Source of the DNA: a bacterium
GTDB taxonomy: Bacteria; JAMCPX01
Direction of reading: 5' to 3'
Assembly (NCBI GenBank): GCA_021787665.1
Contig: JAJYLN010000002.1
Location: forward strand, 1 to 64,000
Length of the DNA: 64,000 nucleotides
Shown here: positions 26,676 to 34,114 of the stretch, in pieces
How positions within the stretch are numbered: the first letter of the stretch is position 1
How the letters are laid out: each line of letters opens with the position of its first letter
Made by a program: the position numbers and the translations under genes
The notes under the pieces: model-generated
Database searches by the model: none
What the model saw: only the letters and a program-made list of their open reading frames with translations
Told to the model about the DNA's origin: nothing

Positions 26676-26824
26676 GGCTTGCCGCCTATGTCCACGGTCA
26701 GTCTCCGCCTGCCCTTCGCCCTTCTTCTGCTCAAGACGGCCCTGCCTGTCCTCGTTTCCATACGTGACAGAAAACCATGGGTCCTCGACCTTTTCACATT
26801 GTGTGGTTGGTATGTCCTCTTCAT
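26669..26824 (-). CDS. rpmH: Ribosomal protein bL34
   Basis: A 51-residue basic protein of the large subunit. The start [19 protein letters not shown] and the arginine-rich body are diagnostic. The start is placed at the ATG after TGGAGA; 15 further upstream codons are open but fall in the leader. Its end overlaps the probable rnpA start by 7 bases. dnaA is not adjacent, so this is not evidently an origin region. Confidence 0.95.
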   Translation of the reverse strand: MKRTYQPHNVKRSRTHGFLSRMETRTGRAVLSRRRAKGRRRLTVDIGGKPF

Positions 26825-26859
26825 TGTTATCTCCAGATTGAATCGGTTTAATCCTGATC

Positions 26860-26888
26860 TAAAAAACACAGAGAAACCCCGTTGTCAA
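26860..26888 (-). promoter_or_regulatory. Promoter for rpmH-rnpA-yidD-yidC
   Basis: On the minus strand a consensus TTGACA (26888-26883) is followed by 17 bp and TTTTTA (26865-26860). The start point would lie ~30 nt before the rpmH ATG. Confidence 0.6.
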
Positions 26889-26928
26889 GCAACTACACCG
26901 CAAAAGCCGATAAGCCGACAAGGTCTTC

Positions 26929-26955
26929 TTGACATCACAACGGGACTTTTATAGA
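26929..26955 (+). promoter_or_regulatory. Promoter for the tRNA pair
   Basis: TTGACA (26929-26934) and TATAGA (26950-26955), 15 bp apart, lie 13 bp before the 5' end of tRNA-Lys, as expected for a stable-RNA promoter. It is divergent from the rpmH promoter. Confidence 0.6.
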
Positions 26956-26968
26956 AAGGATTGGCTCT

Positions 26969-27041
26969 GAGCCGCTAGCTCAGTCGGTAGAGCATTTGCC
27001 TTTTAAGCAAAGGGTCGCCGGTTCGATCCCGGCGCGGCTCA
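26969..27041 (+). tRNA. trnK: tRNA-Lys (anticodon TTT)
   Basis: A complete cloverleaf: acceptor stem GAGCCGC/GCGGCTC, D arm GCTC..GAGC, anticodon stem TTTGC/GCAAA around the loop CTTTTAA with anticodon TTT, and T arm GCCGG-TTCGATC-CCGGC. The discriminator is A and no CCA is encoded. Confidence 0.97.
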
Positions 27042-27044
27042 TAC

Positions 27045-27122
27045 GTCCCCATCGTCTAGCCTGGCCAAGGACATCACCCTTTCAAGGTGGTAACACGGGT
27101 TCAAATCCCGTTGGGGACGCCA
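27045..27122 (+). tRNA. trnE: tRNA-Glu (anticodon TTC)
   Basis: Acceptor stem GTCCCCA/TGGGGAC, anticodon loop CTTTCAA (TTC), T arm ACGGG-TTCAAAT-CCCGT and discriminator G are all present. Unlike the preceding tRNA-Lys, CCA is encoded (27120-27122). Only 3 bp separate the two tRNAs, so they are cotranscribed. Confidence 0.97.
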
Positions 27123-27452
27123 TTTTACAAGGTTTTGATTCTTGAAGCTGATTACTCTCAAACATGCATGGATAAAGCATTTGCGCTGTTTTCTGCATTA
27201 TTATCTTTTATCACACTTTAACATCTTTTATGCCCGTTTTTACTGACATAGTGACATAAAAAGTGACATAGTCAATCTGGACGTTCCCTACATTCAACCC
27301 CTCAACCGCTGGGACCGCAGCATATCGTAACGGATAGCCTTATCCGATGGTGAACTTAAAGAACAAATGGCTATTAAGGGACTATAAAATGAAGTGGAAG
27401 GCAATAAGAGGGGTCAAGTCTTTACTTTTGATCATTCCTACTTTTGATCATT
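27123..27452. other. Gene-free spacer after the tRNAs
   Basis: No coding frame or clear terminator is visible. The stretch is A+T-rich. Its right end (about 27409-27452) has a motif ACTTTTGATCATT repeated twice in tandem, typical of DNA found at the 3' side of REP-associated transposase genes, which fits the relic that follows. Confidence 0.5.
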
Positions 27453-27578
27453 CTAATTCTTCAACAACCGGCTGATCGTCGAGTAATGGAATCCGAGTAT
27501 GTCGGCAATCTCTTTCTGACGGTACCCGTACAGCATCACTGCATCATATATTGTTATGTTCCGCTTGGTCGGACAGAG
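27453..27578 (-). pseudogene. 3' remnant of a REP-associated tyrosine transposase
   Basis: On the minus strand the sequence encodes KRNITIYDAVMLYGYRQKE followed by IADILGFHYSTISRLLKN and a stop. This is the C-terminal helix-turn-helix that ends many IS200/Y1-like REP-associated transposases (RAYT). The catalytic N-terminal domain is missing: beyond 27578 the frame runs into the repeat block shared with 116-137. The rest was lost by deletion or rearrangement. Confidence 0.7.
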
Positions 27579-27585
27579 GAGGGGT

Positions 27586-27671
27586 CAGCCCTTGACATGG
27601 GACATTGGGAAACCGAATAATACATTCATAACTCCCTTCCGTCCCCCTTATCTTAAGCGGGATAACGCAGA
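27586..27671 (+). repeat. Dispersed repeat block, second copy
   Basis: Positions 27586-27607 match 116-137 with one mismatch. The hairpin CCCCCTTA..TTAAGCGGG (27643-27661) is followed by GGGATAACGCAGA (27659-27671), identical to 322-334. The order of the two blocks is the same at both sites, but the left site has a HARE-HTH fragment between them. Confidence 0.6.
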
Positions 27672-27689
27672 AGCTTATGTGTCAGTTGC

Positions 27690-27734
27690 AAAAATCCCTC
27701 CTGCCACCCTTTGTTAAAGGGAGGAGAAATTTTT
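27690..27734 (+). repeat. MITE-like palindrome (CCCTCC/GGGAGG ends)
   Basis: A ~45-bp stretch whose ends (AAAATCCCTCC and GGAGG..AAATTTT) are imperfect inverted repeats, with an inner CCCTTTG-TTAAAGGG palindrome. It is the same pattern as the element at 50515-50590. Confidence 0.5.
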
Positions 27735-27750
27735 CGAATCGAATGGCGGC

Positions 27751-29475
27751 TCAGTAGGGCCAGGGCTTGTAGGTCGTCGTCGGCGTAAAGTCGTTTGCGA
27801 GCAGGCCCTTAAGGCTGAACACATAGTAGGTGTTCGACGACGCCGGGCGCCACGTGGGGCCGCTGCCGGACTCGTAGGCGACCGCGATATCGAGGTCCGT
27901 GGGCGCGTAGGCTATCGATATGATGTCTCCGGACATGGCCACGGCGCTCGCGATGGTAGCGGCCTGCGCGAGCCCGATCTTCGTTGGTGAGATATTGTTG
28001 AGCACCTTCCAGAAGGGGCCCCTGTTGTTTATATAGGTACCCCCGGTCTCGTAAGTCTTTATGAGCCAGTACATGGCCCAGTACCTGTTGACGTCCTGCA
28101 GCGGGTCCCCGTCGTCGCCCCCACAGGCGGAGAGATTGAAGTCGGTATTCCCCGGGCCGGACGTGGCCGTCTGCGTCTGCCTGATGGAGGGAGTGAGCGC
28201 GACGTCGCTCTTGAATACCGCGTAGGACATCGGCAGGCCATAGTGTATGCCCGGCGTGATGCTGCCATCGACCTCGTACGACGGGTGCAGGGGGCCCGTA
28301 TCTGCCATGACATCGTAGGTGAAAGGGCTCGCTGCCGTGAAGGTCCTTCCGACGGGCAGGCCGGCCCGCGCGTCCGTGAAGAAGGAGCACGTGGAGTCGG
28401 TCAGGCACGTCGCCGGCTTCTCGTAGCAGAACTCCACCGGCATCGGGCTCGCCGAGGATGATGGGTCGGTCTCCTGCCTTTCGAGCACAGCGGAAGTCAC
28501 CGGGTTACCCTCGTTGTCGATCCATACGGCGTTTTTCTCGATGTCGCTGTCGTCCCTGAACACCGAGGTCGTCATGGAGTCCGACTCCACGGAGTACGCC
28601 CCGGCGTCCGCGCCGCTGCCGGACGGGTCGCCGTACGAGAACATCCAGTTGTAACCCCCGGTGTTCGGCTTGTCCCTGAAGTCCCATAGGATGGTCTTTA
28701 CCTGGGCAAGGTTGCCTGCAGTCGAAAGGATGTCGCGCATCCTCAGGGACCAGGGCTCGCCCTGGTAGGTCGTTGCCGTGTTGTGGGAGCCTATCTCGGA
28801 CACCGTGATGCCGCTCATGTTCATGCCGTTCAGCGCGCCGAGCAGGCCCGTGTACGTTGCCATGATATAGGGTATCTGTCCGTCCGGCTCGTACACAGCG
28901 AGCATTTTGTAGTTCGCGATACCCGTATCGCTGTTCCAGTCGAGGTCTCTGGACGAGAACATCTTACCGTCCACGGTCCTCGGGCCCCATGCGGCGAAGA
29001 AGCTGCACGAGAAGTAGTCTGTTATGACGATGATACTGTTGAGGACGTTCTGGAGATAGGTCCGCTCCGTCGTGTCGTCCGTCAAAAAACCTGCCGCGAC
29101 CGTGCCGTCCACGATACCACGTATCTCATCGTTATACTCCTGAGGGACGTAAGGCTGATAGTTACCGTACAGACCGGTGAGGACGGTGAGTGCGCTCGGC
29201 TCGTCAAGCCCCATCTGCAGGTTTATCGTGGACATGAAGGTGTCCCACAGGTCTATGATCTTGTCGCCGAGCAGGTAGCCCTCCTGATAGCCCATGTCAT
29301 AGTAGCTGCCCTTGAAGTGTGCAACGATGAGCGGACCTCCGTCCGTCTGGACCGTCGCCACCTGTGCCATATCCACGATCTGTGCGCTGGCGCTGGTCTT
29401 GGAGCCCCCGGAGGAGCAACCCGCTGCAACGACCAATACGAGCGCTGCCGCGCCGTACCTTGCGACTCTGTTCAT
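27751..29475 (-). CDS. C45-type Ntn hydrolase / acyltransferase-like lipoprotein
   Basis: A 574-residue lipoprotein (lipobox VAAGC, Cys20). The region 50-300 resembles the penicillin acyltransferase/C45 autoproteolytic family: GSYYDMGYQEGYLLGD near 57-71 and the nucleophile segment SCSFFAAWGPRTVDGKMF, where Cys157 would become the N-terminal catalytic residue after self-cleavage, followed by SSRDLDW. Known members hydrolyse or form amides (isopenicillin N, carcinine, phospholipase B-like). The substrate here is unknown. Export as a lipoprotein and the long C-terminal half are unusual. It lies downstream of pnp on the same strand behind a strong hairpin and has AAGGAGG before its ATG. Confidence 0.75.
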   Translation of the reverse strand: MNRVARYGAAALVLVVAAGCSSGGSKTSASAQIVDMAQVATVQTDGGPLIVAHFKGSYYDMGYQEGYLLGDKIIDLWDTFMSTINLQMGLDEPSALTVLTGLYGNYQPYVPQEYNDEIRGIVDGTVAAGFLTDDTTERTYLQNVLNSIIVITDYFSCSFFAAWGPRTVDGKMFSSRDLDWNSDTGIANYKMLAVYEPDGQIPYIMATYTGLLGALNGMNMSGITVSEIGSHNTATTYQGEPWSLRMRDILSTAGNLAQVKTILWDFRDKPNTGGYNWMFSYGDPSGSGADAGAYSVESDSMTTSVFRDDSDIEKNAVWIDNEGNPVTSAVLERQETDPSSSASPMPVEFCYEKPATCLTDSTCSFFTDARAGLPVGRTFTAASPFTYDVMADTGPLHPSYEVDGSITPGIHYGLPMSYAVFKSDVALTPSIRQTQTATSGPGNTDFNLSACGGDDGDPLQDVNRYWAMYWLIKTYETGGTYINNRGPFWKVLNNISPTKIGLAQAATIASAVAMSGDIISIAYAPTDLDIAVAYESGSGPTWRPASSNTYYVFSLKGLLANDFTPTTTYKPWPY

Positions 29476-29494
29476 AGCGGACCTCCTTGTTATT

Positions 29495-29526
29495 GAAGGG
29501 CCTCGCTGTTCTCAGCGCGGCCCTTC
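29495..29526 (-). terminator. Strong hairpin between pnp and the C45-like gene
   Basis: GAAGGGCC..CGCTG and CAGCG..GGCCCTTC pair as a 14-bp stem with one mismatch and a TTCT loop. It follows the pnp stop on the minus strand and lacks a U run, so it may partly terminate, or protect the 3' end of, the long rimP-pnp mRNA. Confidence 0.5.
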
Positions 29527-29542
29527 CTCTCTGAAGAATAGG

Positions 29543-31663
29543 TTAATCGGACAGCTCGCCCGATCCTTGTACCCGCTTGTCCTTTGTGTCCCTCATGGCC
29601 TCTTTGAGCGAAAGCCTTATTTTGCCCTCCCGGTCGATGTCGAGCACCTTGACGGGTATCTCGTCGCCCTCTTTGACGACGTCTTCCACCCGTTTGACCC
29701 TGTGTTCAGCGAGCTGGGATATGTGGACGAGTCCCTCAGTCCCCGGGAAGATCTCGACGAACGCACCGAAGTCCATGATCTTCTTCACCTTGCCGTTGTA
29801 TATCGTCCCGATCTCTGCGTCCTGTGTGAGTGACTTGACCATCTCTATGGCTTTCGCCATACGGTCCGTGTCGGTGGATGCTATCCTTACCTTGCCGGAG
29901 TCGTCCACGTCGATCTTCACGCCCGTTTTCTCCACGATGTTTTTTATGTTCTTGCCGCCAGGGCCAATAAGGTCTTTTATCCGGGCAGTCTTTATGGTCA
30001 TGTTGACTATCCGGGGCGCGTACTCGGAGATGTCAGCTCTGGGTACGGGGATTGCCTGGAGCATCGCGTCGAGGATGTGCAGCCTCGCTCTCTTTGCCTG
30101 TCGTAGCGCATCGCTCATGATGTCCTCGGTGACGCCCGCTATCTTTATATCCATCTGGATCGACGTGACGCCGTCCTTTGTCCCGGCGACCTTGAAGTCC
30201 ATGTCACCGAGATGGTCCTCGTCGCCGAGAATGTCGGTGAGGATGAAGTACCTGTCCTTGTCTTTTATCAGCCCCATGGCGATGCCGGCCACCGGAGACG
30301 TTATCGGGACCCCGGCATCCATGAGTGACAGGGTCGCGCCGCAGACGGTCGCCATGGAAGAGGATCCGTTGCTCTCAAGGATGTCCGAGACCACCCTGAT
30401 CGTGTACGGGAACTCGTCCTCGACCGGCACGATCGGGAATATCGCCCGCTCCGCGAGTGCGCCGTGACCGATCTCCCTGCGCCCGGGTCCCCGCATCTGT
30501 TTGACCTCGCCTACGGAGAACGGCGGGAAGTTGTAGTGCAGCATGAACCTTTTCCGGTTCTCGCCGCCGATCTCGTCTATGAACTGGACGTCGTCGAACG
30601 TGCCTATGGTCGTAACGACGAGGGCCTGGGTCTCGCCCCTGGTGAACAGGGCAGATCCGTGTGTTCTCGGCAGCATGCCCACTTCGCACGTGATGGGCCT
30701 GACCTCGTCGAGGCTCCTCCCGTCGATGCGCCGCTGCTCCTTCGTGATCATCTCGCGCGCCATCTCGGATTGCAGCTTCTCGAGCGCCATCTCGACGTCC
30801 GCCGCATCGTGTTTCTCATCGGCGGTCAGTTCCTCCACTGATTTCCTGTACAGCTCCCGCGTCTTCGCCTGTCGCTCCTGCTTCTTCCTGGTCGTAAGGG
30901 CGTCCCTGAGGGGCGCTGAGTATTTGGTCTTGACCAGGGTGTAGAGATCGTCTCCTATCAAGCTGCCACTGCACTCTCTCTTCTTGACATTGAGCTCCCG
31001 TGCGATCGATTCCTGCATCTCGATGAGGGGCTGCATCATCCGGTGTCCGAAGAATATGGCCTTCTGTATCTCTTCCTCCGGGACGTTCTTTGCTCCGCCC
31101 TCGACCATGACGACCGCGTCCCTGCTGCCGGCGATGATGATGTCCATGTCGCTTTCGAGGAGCTGGTCAACCGTAGGGTTGAGGATGAGCTCGCCCTTTA
31201 TCCTTCCCACTTCGATCGCGGCGATGGGTCCGCCGAAGGGAATGTCAGAAAACGTCAGAGCTGCGGACGCTGCGGTCAGAGCCACGATGTCCGGGTCGTT
31301 TTGCTGGTCCGCCGATATCACGGAGGAGACGACCTGTATGTCGTAGTTGAACTCCTTCGGGATGAGCGGACGGATCGGCCTGTCGGTCAGCCGCGACGAC
31401 AGGATCTCTTTTTCCGAGGGCCTGCCCTCTCTCTTGAAGTATCCGCCCGGAATCCTGCCCGCGGAGTAGAAGCGTTCCTGGTACTCGACGGTGAGCGGTA
31501 CGAAGTCCTGCTTCTCGATAGGTTCGAAGCCTGCGACCGCCGTCGTCAGGACAGCGGTGTCCGCATAGCTCACATAGGCAGAGCCGTGTGCCTGTTTGGC
31601 CATCCTTCCTGTTTCTATGGTAAATTCCCTGCCACCAAGCTGAACAGATTTTTTTATTATCAT
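29543..31663 (-). CDS. pnp: Polynucleotide phosphorylase
   Basis: 3'-5' phosphorolytic exoribonuclease and degradosome core. The 706-residue protein has two RNase PH domains (first from residue 1; second containing THGSALFTRGETQAL), the linking helical domain, a KH domain with IGPGGKNIKNI (~565) and a C-terminal S1 domain (IGTIYNGKVKKIMDFGAFV, ~628). It starts two bases after the rpsO stop, the conserved rpsO-pnp arrangement, and ends the rimP operon. Confidence 0.97.
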   Translation of the reverse strand: MIIKKSVQLGGREFTIETGRMAKQAHGSAYVSYADTAVLTTAVAGFEPIEKQDFVPLTVEYQERFYSAGRIPGGYFKREGRPSEKEILSSRLTDRPIRPLIPKEFNYDIQVVSSVISADQQNDPDIVALTAASAALTFSDIPFGGPIAAIEVGRIKGELILNPTVDQLLESDMDIIIAGSRDAVVMVEGGAKNVPEEEIQKAIFFGHRMMQPLIEMQESIARELNVKKRECSGSLIGDDLYTLVKTKYSAPLRDALTTRKKQERQAKTRELYRKSVEELTADEKHDAADVEMALEKLQSEMAREMITKEQRRIDGRSLDEVRPITCEVGMLPRTHGSALFTRGETQALVVTTIGTFDDVQFIDEIGGENRKRFMLHYNFPPFSVGEVKQMRGPGRREIGHGALAERAIFPIVPVEDEFPYTIRVVSDILESNGSSSMATVCGATLSLMDAGVPITSPVAGIAMGLIKDKDRYFILTDILGDEDHLGDMDFKVAGTKDGVTSIQMDIKIAGVTEDIMSDALRQAKRARLHILDAMLQAIPVPRADISEYAPRIVNMTIKTARIKDLIGPGGKNIKNIVEKTGVKIDVDDSGKVRIASTDTDRMAKAIEMVKSLTQDAEIGTIYNGKVKKIMDFGAFVEIFPGTEGLVHISQLAEHRVKRVEDVVKEGDEIPVKVLDIDREGKIRLSLKEAMRDTKDKRVQGSGELSD

Positions 31664-31665
31664 GG

Positions 31666-31935
31666 TTATTTCCTTATCCCTAGTTTATTTAAGAGTTCGT
31701 TGTACCTTTTCCCCGAGTCTTTCTTCAAATAGTTTAAAAGACTGCGCCTCTGACTCACCAGCTTCAGGAGACCCTGTCTCGAGTGGTGGTCCTTCTTGTG
31801 TGTCTTGAAATGCTCTTCCAGCATGTTGATCCTCTGTGTTATGAGAGAGATCTGTACCTCCGGCGAGCCGGTGTCCTTGTCGTGCAGGGCATAGCTGCCG
31901 ACGATCTCTGCCTTCTTCTCCTTTGTCAAAGCCAT
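31666..31935 (-). CDS. rpsO: Ribosomal protein uS15
   Basis: An 89-residue small-subunit protein that binds 16S rRNA early in assembly. The sequence shows the conserved [16 protein letters not shown] and [27 protein letters not shown] precedes the ATG. It sits between truB and pnp in the usual order. Confidence 0.97.
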   Translation of the reverse strand: MALTKEKKAEIVGSYALHDKDTGSPEVQISLITQRINMLEEHFKTHKKDHHSRQGLLKLVSQRRSLLNYLKKDSGKRYNELLNKLGIRK

Positions 31936-31958
31936 AGTAACCTCCTCTTGTACACTCT

Positions 31959-32798
31959 TTAACCTTTCAAAAGTTTATTTGTCTCGTATCCAGTATCATT
32001 ATTCCGCAATAAATTCACAGTCTGTTCTGGCCCTGCCCGCCCGCAGGACGGAGAGAGAACGATGAATTCCAGGTCCATTGCCGGCCGGCCCGTCTCCAGT
32101 ACCACGTTTGCTCTCACGATGTCTATCGGGCCTTGTCGGAAGCACCGCGCAGCATGGTCCAGCCGGTATGCCTGCCCTATACTGAAGCCACCGACACTCA
32201 GGCGTCTCAGCGCACTTACGTGCGCACCACAGCCTATACCATCCCCGATGGATTTTGCAAGGGATCGTATATAGGTCCCTGAAGAAACCTTCGCCGTAAG
32301 GTCCGCATAGGGGGGAGAGAACCCGTCGATGGACAGTTCACCGATGTGTACGGTCCTCGGCTTGACCTCGACCGTCTGTCCGCTCCGCGCATACGTGTAG
32401 AGGGGCCTGCCCCGGTGCTTGATGGCGGAGAAGAGGGGAGGGTGCTGTGTCTGATCGCCTCTGAGTGTCCGTGCGACCTCTCGCAGCGCCTCTTCCGTTA
32501 TGCCGCTGTAGTCGCGCTCCCGAAGGATAGTACCCGTGCTGTCCATCGTGTCCGTCTCCTGCCCGAGCCGTATCGTGAAGGAATAGACCTTGTCCAGCTT
32601 CAGGAAACGGTCCGCGAGCTTTGTCGCTGCGCCCAGGAGGAGGATCATGAGGCCGGTTGCCAGCGGATCGAGGGTGCCGGTGTGTCCTATCTTACAGCCC
32701 GGTATGGCCCTTTTTATCTCCCGTACGACGTCGAACGACGTGATTGAGGCCGGCTTGTCGATCAGGAGTACCCCGGAGATGCGTGACTGCGTCTGCAT
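31959..32798 (-). CDS. truB: TruB tRNA pseudouridine-55 synthase
   Basis: Makes pseudouridine 55 in the T loop of tRNAs. The 279-residue product has the catalytic motif [12 protein letters not shown] with its Asp and the N-terminal [15 protein letters not shown]. The family core is complete through about residue 210; the last ~65 residues are a short PUA-like or lineage-specific tail. It lies 3 bp after the nrnA stop. Confidence 0.95.
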   Translation of the reverse strand: MQTQSRISGVLLIDKPASITSFDVVREIKRAIPGCKIGHTGTLDPLATGLMILLLGAATKLADRFLKLDKVYSFTIRLGQETDTMDSTGTILRERDYSGITEEALREVARTLRGDQTQHPPLFSAIKHRGRPLYTYARSGQTVEVKPRTVHIGELSIDGFSPPYADLTAKVSSGTYIRSLAKSIGDGIGCGAHVSALRRLSVGGFSIGQAYRLDHAARCFRQGPIDIVRANVVLETGRPAMDLEFIVLSPSCGRAGPEQTVNLLRNNDTGYETNKLLKG

Positions 32799-32801
32799 GA
32801 C

Positions 32802-33767
32802 CTACTTCAATCTCTCCAGCACTGAGTTTAACACTTCGTTCTTGACATCCAGCAGTCTCCCGTTTACGGTAAACCCTGCCGCGTTCGTGTGTCCTCCTCC
32901 GCCGAATTTTTCCGCAATCTCAGCGACGTCGACGTCGTTCTTCGACCGGAGGCTCACCTTGTACCTGTTGTCCCCGGTCTCCCTGAAGAGGATCGCCACT
33001 GCGACTCCGCGAATCGATTTCGGATAGTCGATGAGTCCCTCAGCATCCTCACGGGTGGTCCCGGTTGCGCTGTACATGTCCCTCGTAAGTACGCTGGACG
33101 CAATCCTGCCGTCCCGAGAGAGCTCGATCGTGTCGAGCATCGACTCGATCAGCCGTAGTCTCCCGATGGACTGGTTCTCGTAAAGCTTCTCGGCGATGTC
33201 CGATATGCTGGGCCCGTTCCTCACGAGTTCTGACGCTATGCGCAGGGTCCTGGCGGTCGTGTTCCGGTATCTGAATGAGCCGGTATCGTAAATGATGCCG
33301 GCGAGGAGCAGGGACGATATCGCGCTGTCGATTCGCACTTCCATTTTTTTAAAGAGGGCATAGAGGAGCTCGCACACGGCGGAGGCACAGGGGTCCACAA
33401 TGTTGAGGTCCCCGAAGAGGGTGTTCGTCCTGTGGTGGTCTATATTGACGGTCTTCCCTCTCCTGAGCTTGCCGAAGTCGTCGCCGAGCATATCCAGGCC
33501 TCCGGCGTCGACGCTTATGGCCACATCGAACTTCCTGTGCGGTATCGTGGTGATTATGACGTCGGAGTACTGCATGAACCGTATGAATGCCGGTATGCCG
33601 TCCGCGTTATAGACGACGACCTTTTTGCCGATGCCTTTCAGGTAGTGGTACAGGGACAAGGCTGCTCCTATGGTGTCCGGCTCAGGGTTCACGTGCGAGA
33701 GGATAAAGAAGGTTGTATTCTTTCGTATCAGGTCCATGAGCTTTCTGATGCTTGTCGTGTCGATCAT
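32802..33767 (-). CDS. nrnA: NrnA-type DHH phosphoesterase (nanoRNase / pAp phosphatase)
   Basis: Degrades very short RNAs and dephosphorylates pAp. The 321-residue protein has the DHH-domain metal ligands (SHVNPEPDTIGAAL, AISVDAGG and VNIDHHRTN) and the DHHA1 substrate-binding GGGGHTNAAGF. The first motif reads HVNPEPD instead of the more common HxNPDxD, a mild variation. It overlaps rbfA by 4 bases and is the usual gene between rbfA and truB in non-enterobacterial operons. Confidence 0.92.
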   Translation of the reverse strand: MIDTTSIRKLMDLIRKNTTFFILSHVNPEPDTIGAALSLYHYLKGIGKKVVVYNADGIPAFIRFMQYSDVIITTIPHRKFDVAISVDAGGLDMLGDDFGKLRRGKTVNIDHHRTNTLFGDLNIVDPCASAVCELLYALFKKMEVRIDSAISSLLLAGIIYDTGSFRYRNTTARTLRIASELVRNGPSISDIAEKLYENQSIGRLRLIESMLDTIELSRDGRIASSVLTRDMYSATGTTREDAEGLIDYPKSIRGVAVAILFRETGDNRYKVSLRSKNDVDVAEIAEKFGGGGHTNAAGFTVNGRLLDVKNEVLNSVLERLK

Positions 33768-34111
33768 GACTGCTTCAGCTTCCTGAGGACGTTGTCTATC
33801 CTCTCACCGTAATCGAGGGACGTGTCGTACCTGAATGTCAGCGTCGGCAGGTGCCTGACGTTGAGGTGGAGGAGCATGAGCTCCTTTCGGATAAAGCCGG
33901 ACGACTTCTCGAGGGCGAGCGCAGCCTGCTCCTTCTGCCGGTCGGAACCGAACATGGTGTAGTAGACGATCGCGGACTTGAGGTCCGGGCTCACGGCCAC
34001 CTCGTTGACCGTAATAAAGCCTATCCTCGGGTCATGCATTCGTTTCGATAGTATGGTTATGATCTCCTCTTTGAGGAGTTCTCCCAGTCTCTGCGGCCTG
34101 TTCGGTATCAT
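33764..34111 (-). CDS. rbfA: Ribosome-binding factor A
   Basis: Assists late 30S maturation near helix 1 of 16S rRNA. The 115 residues form the KH-like fold with the family's MHDPRIGFITVNEVAVSPDL segment (about 25-44) and the SSGFIRKEL and DTSLDYGERI motifs. Normal length and position, directly after infB. Confidence 0.95.
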   Translation of the reverse strand: MIPNRPQRLGELLKEEIITILSKRMHDPRIGFITVNEVAVSPDLKSAIVYYTMFGSDRQKEQAALALEKSSGFIRKELMLLHLNVRHLPTLTFRYDTSLDYGERIDNVLRKLKQS

Positions 34112-34114
34112 GGA

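Noticed and set aside
26825-26968. Replication origin next to rpmH
   Set aside because: No dnaA is adjacent and I see no cluster of DnaA boxes (TTATCCACA-like); divergent promoters explain the gap.
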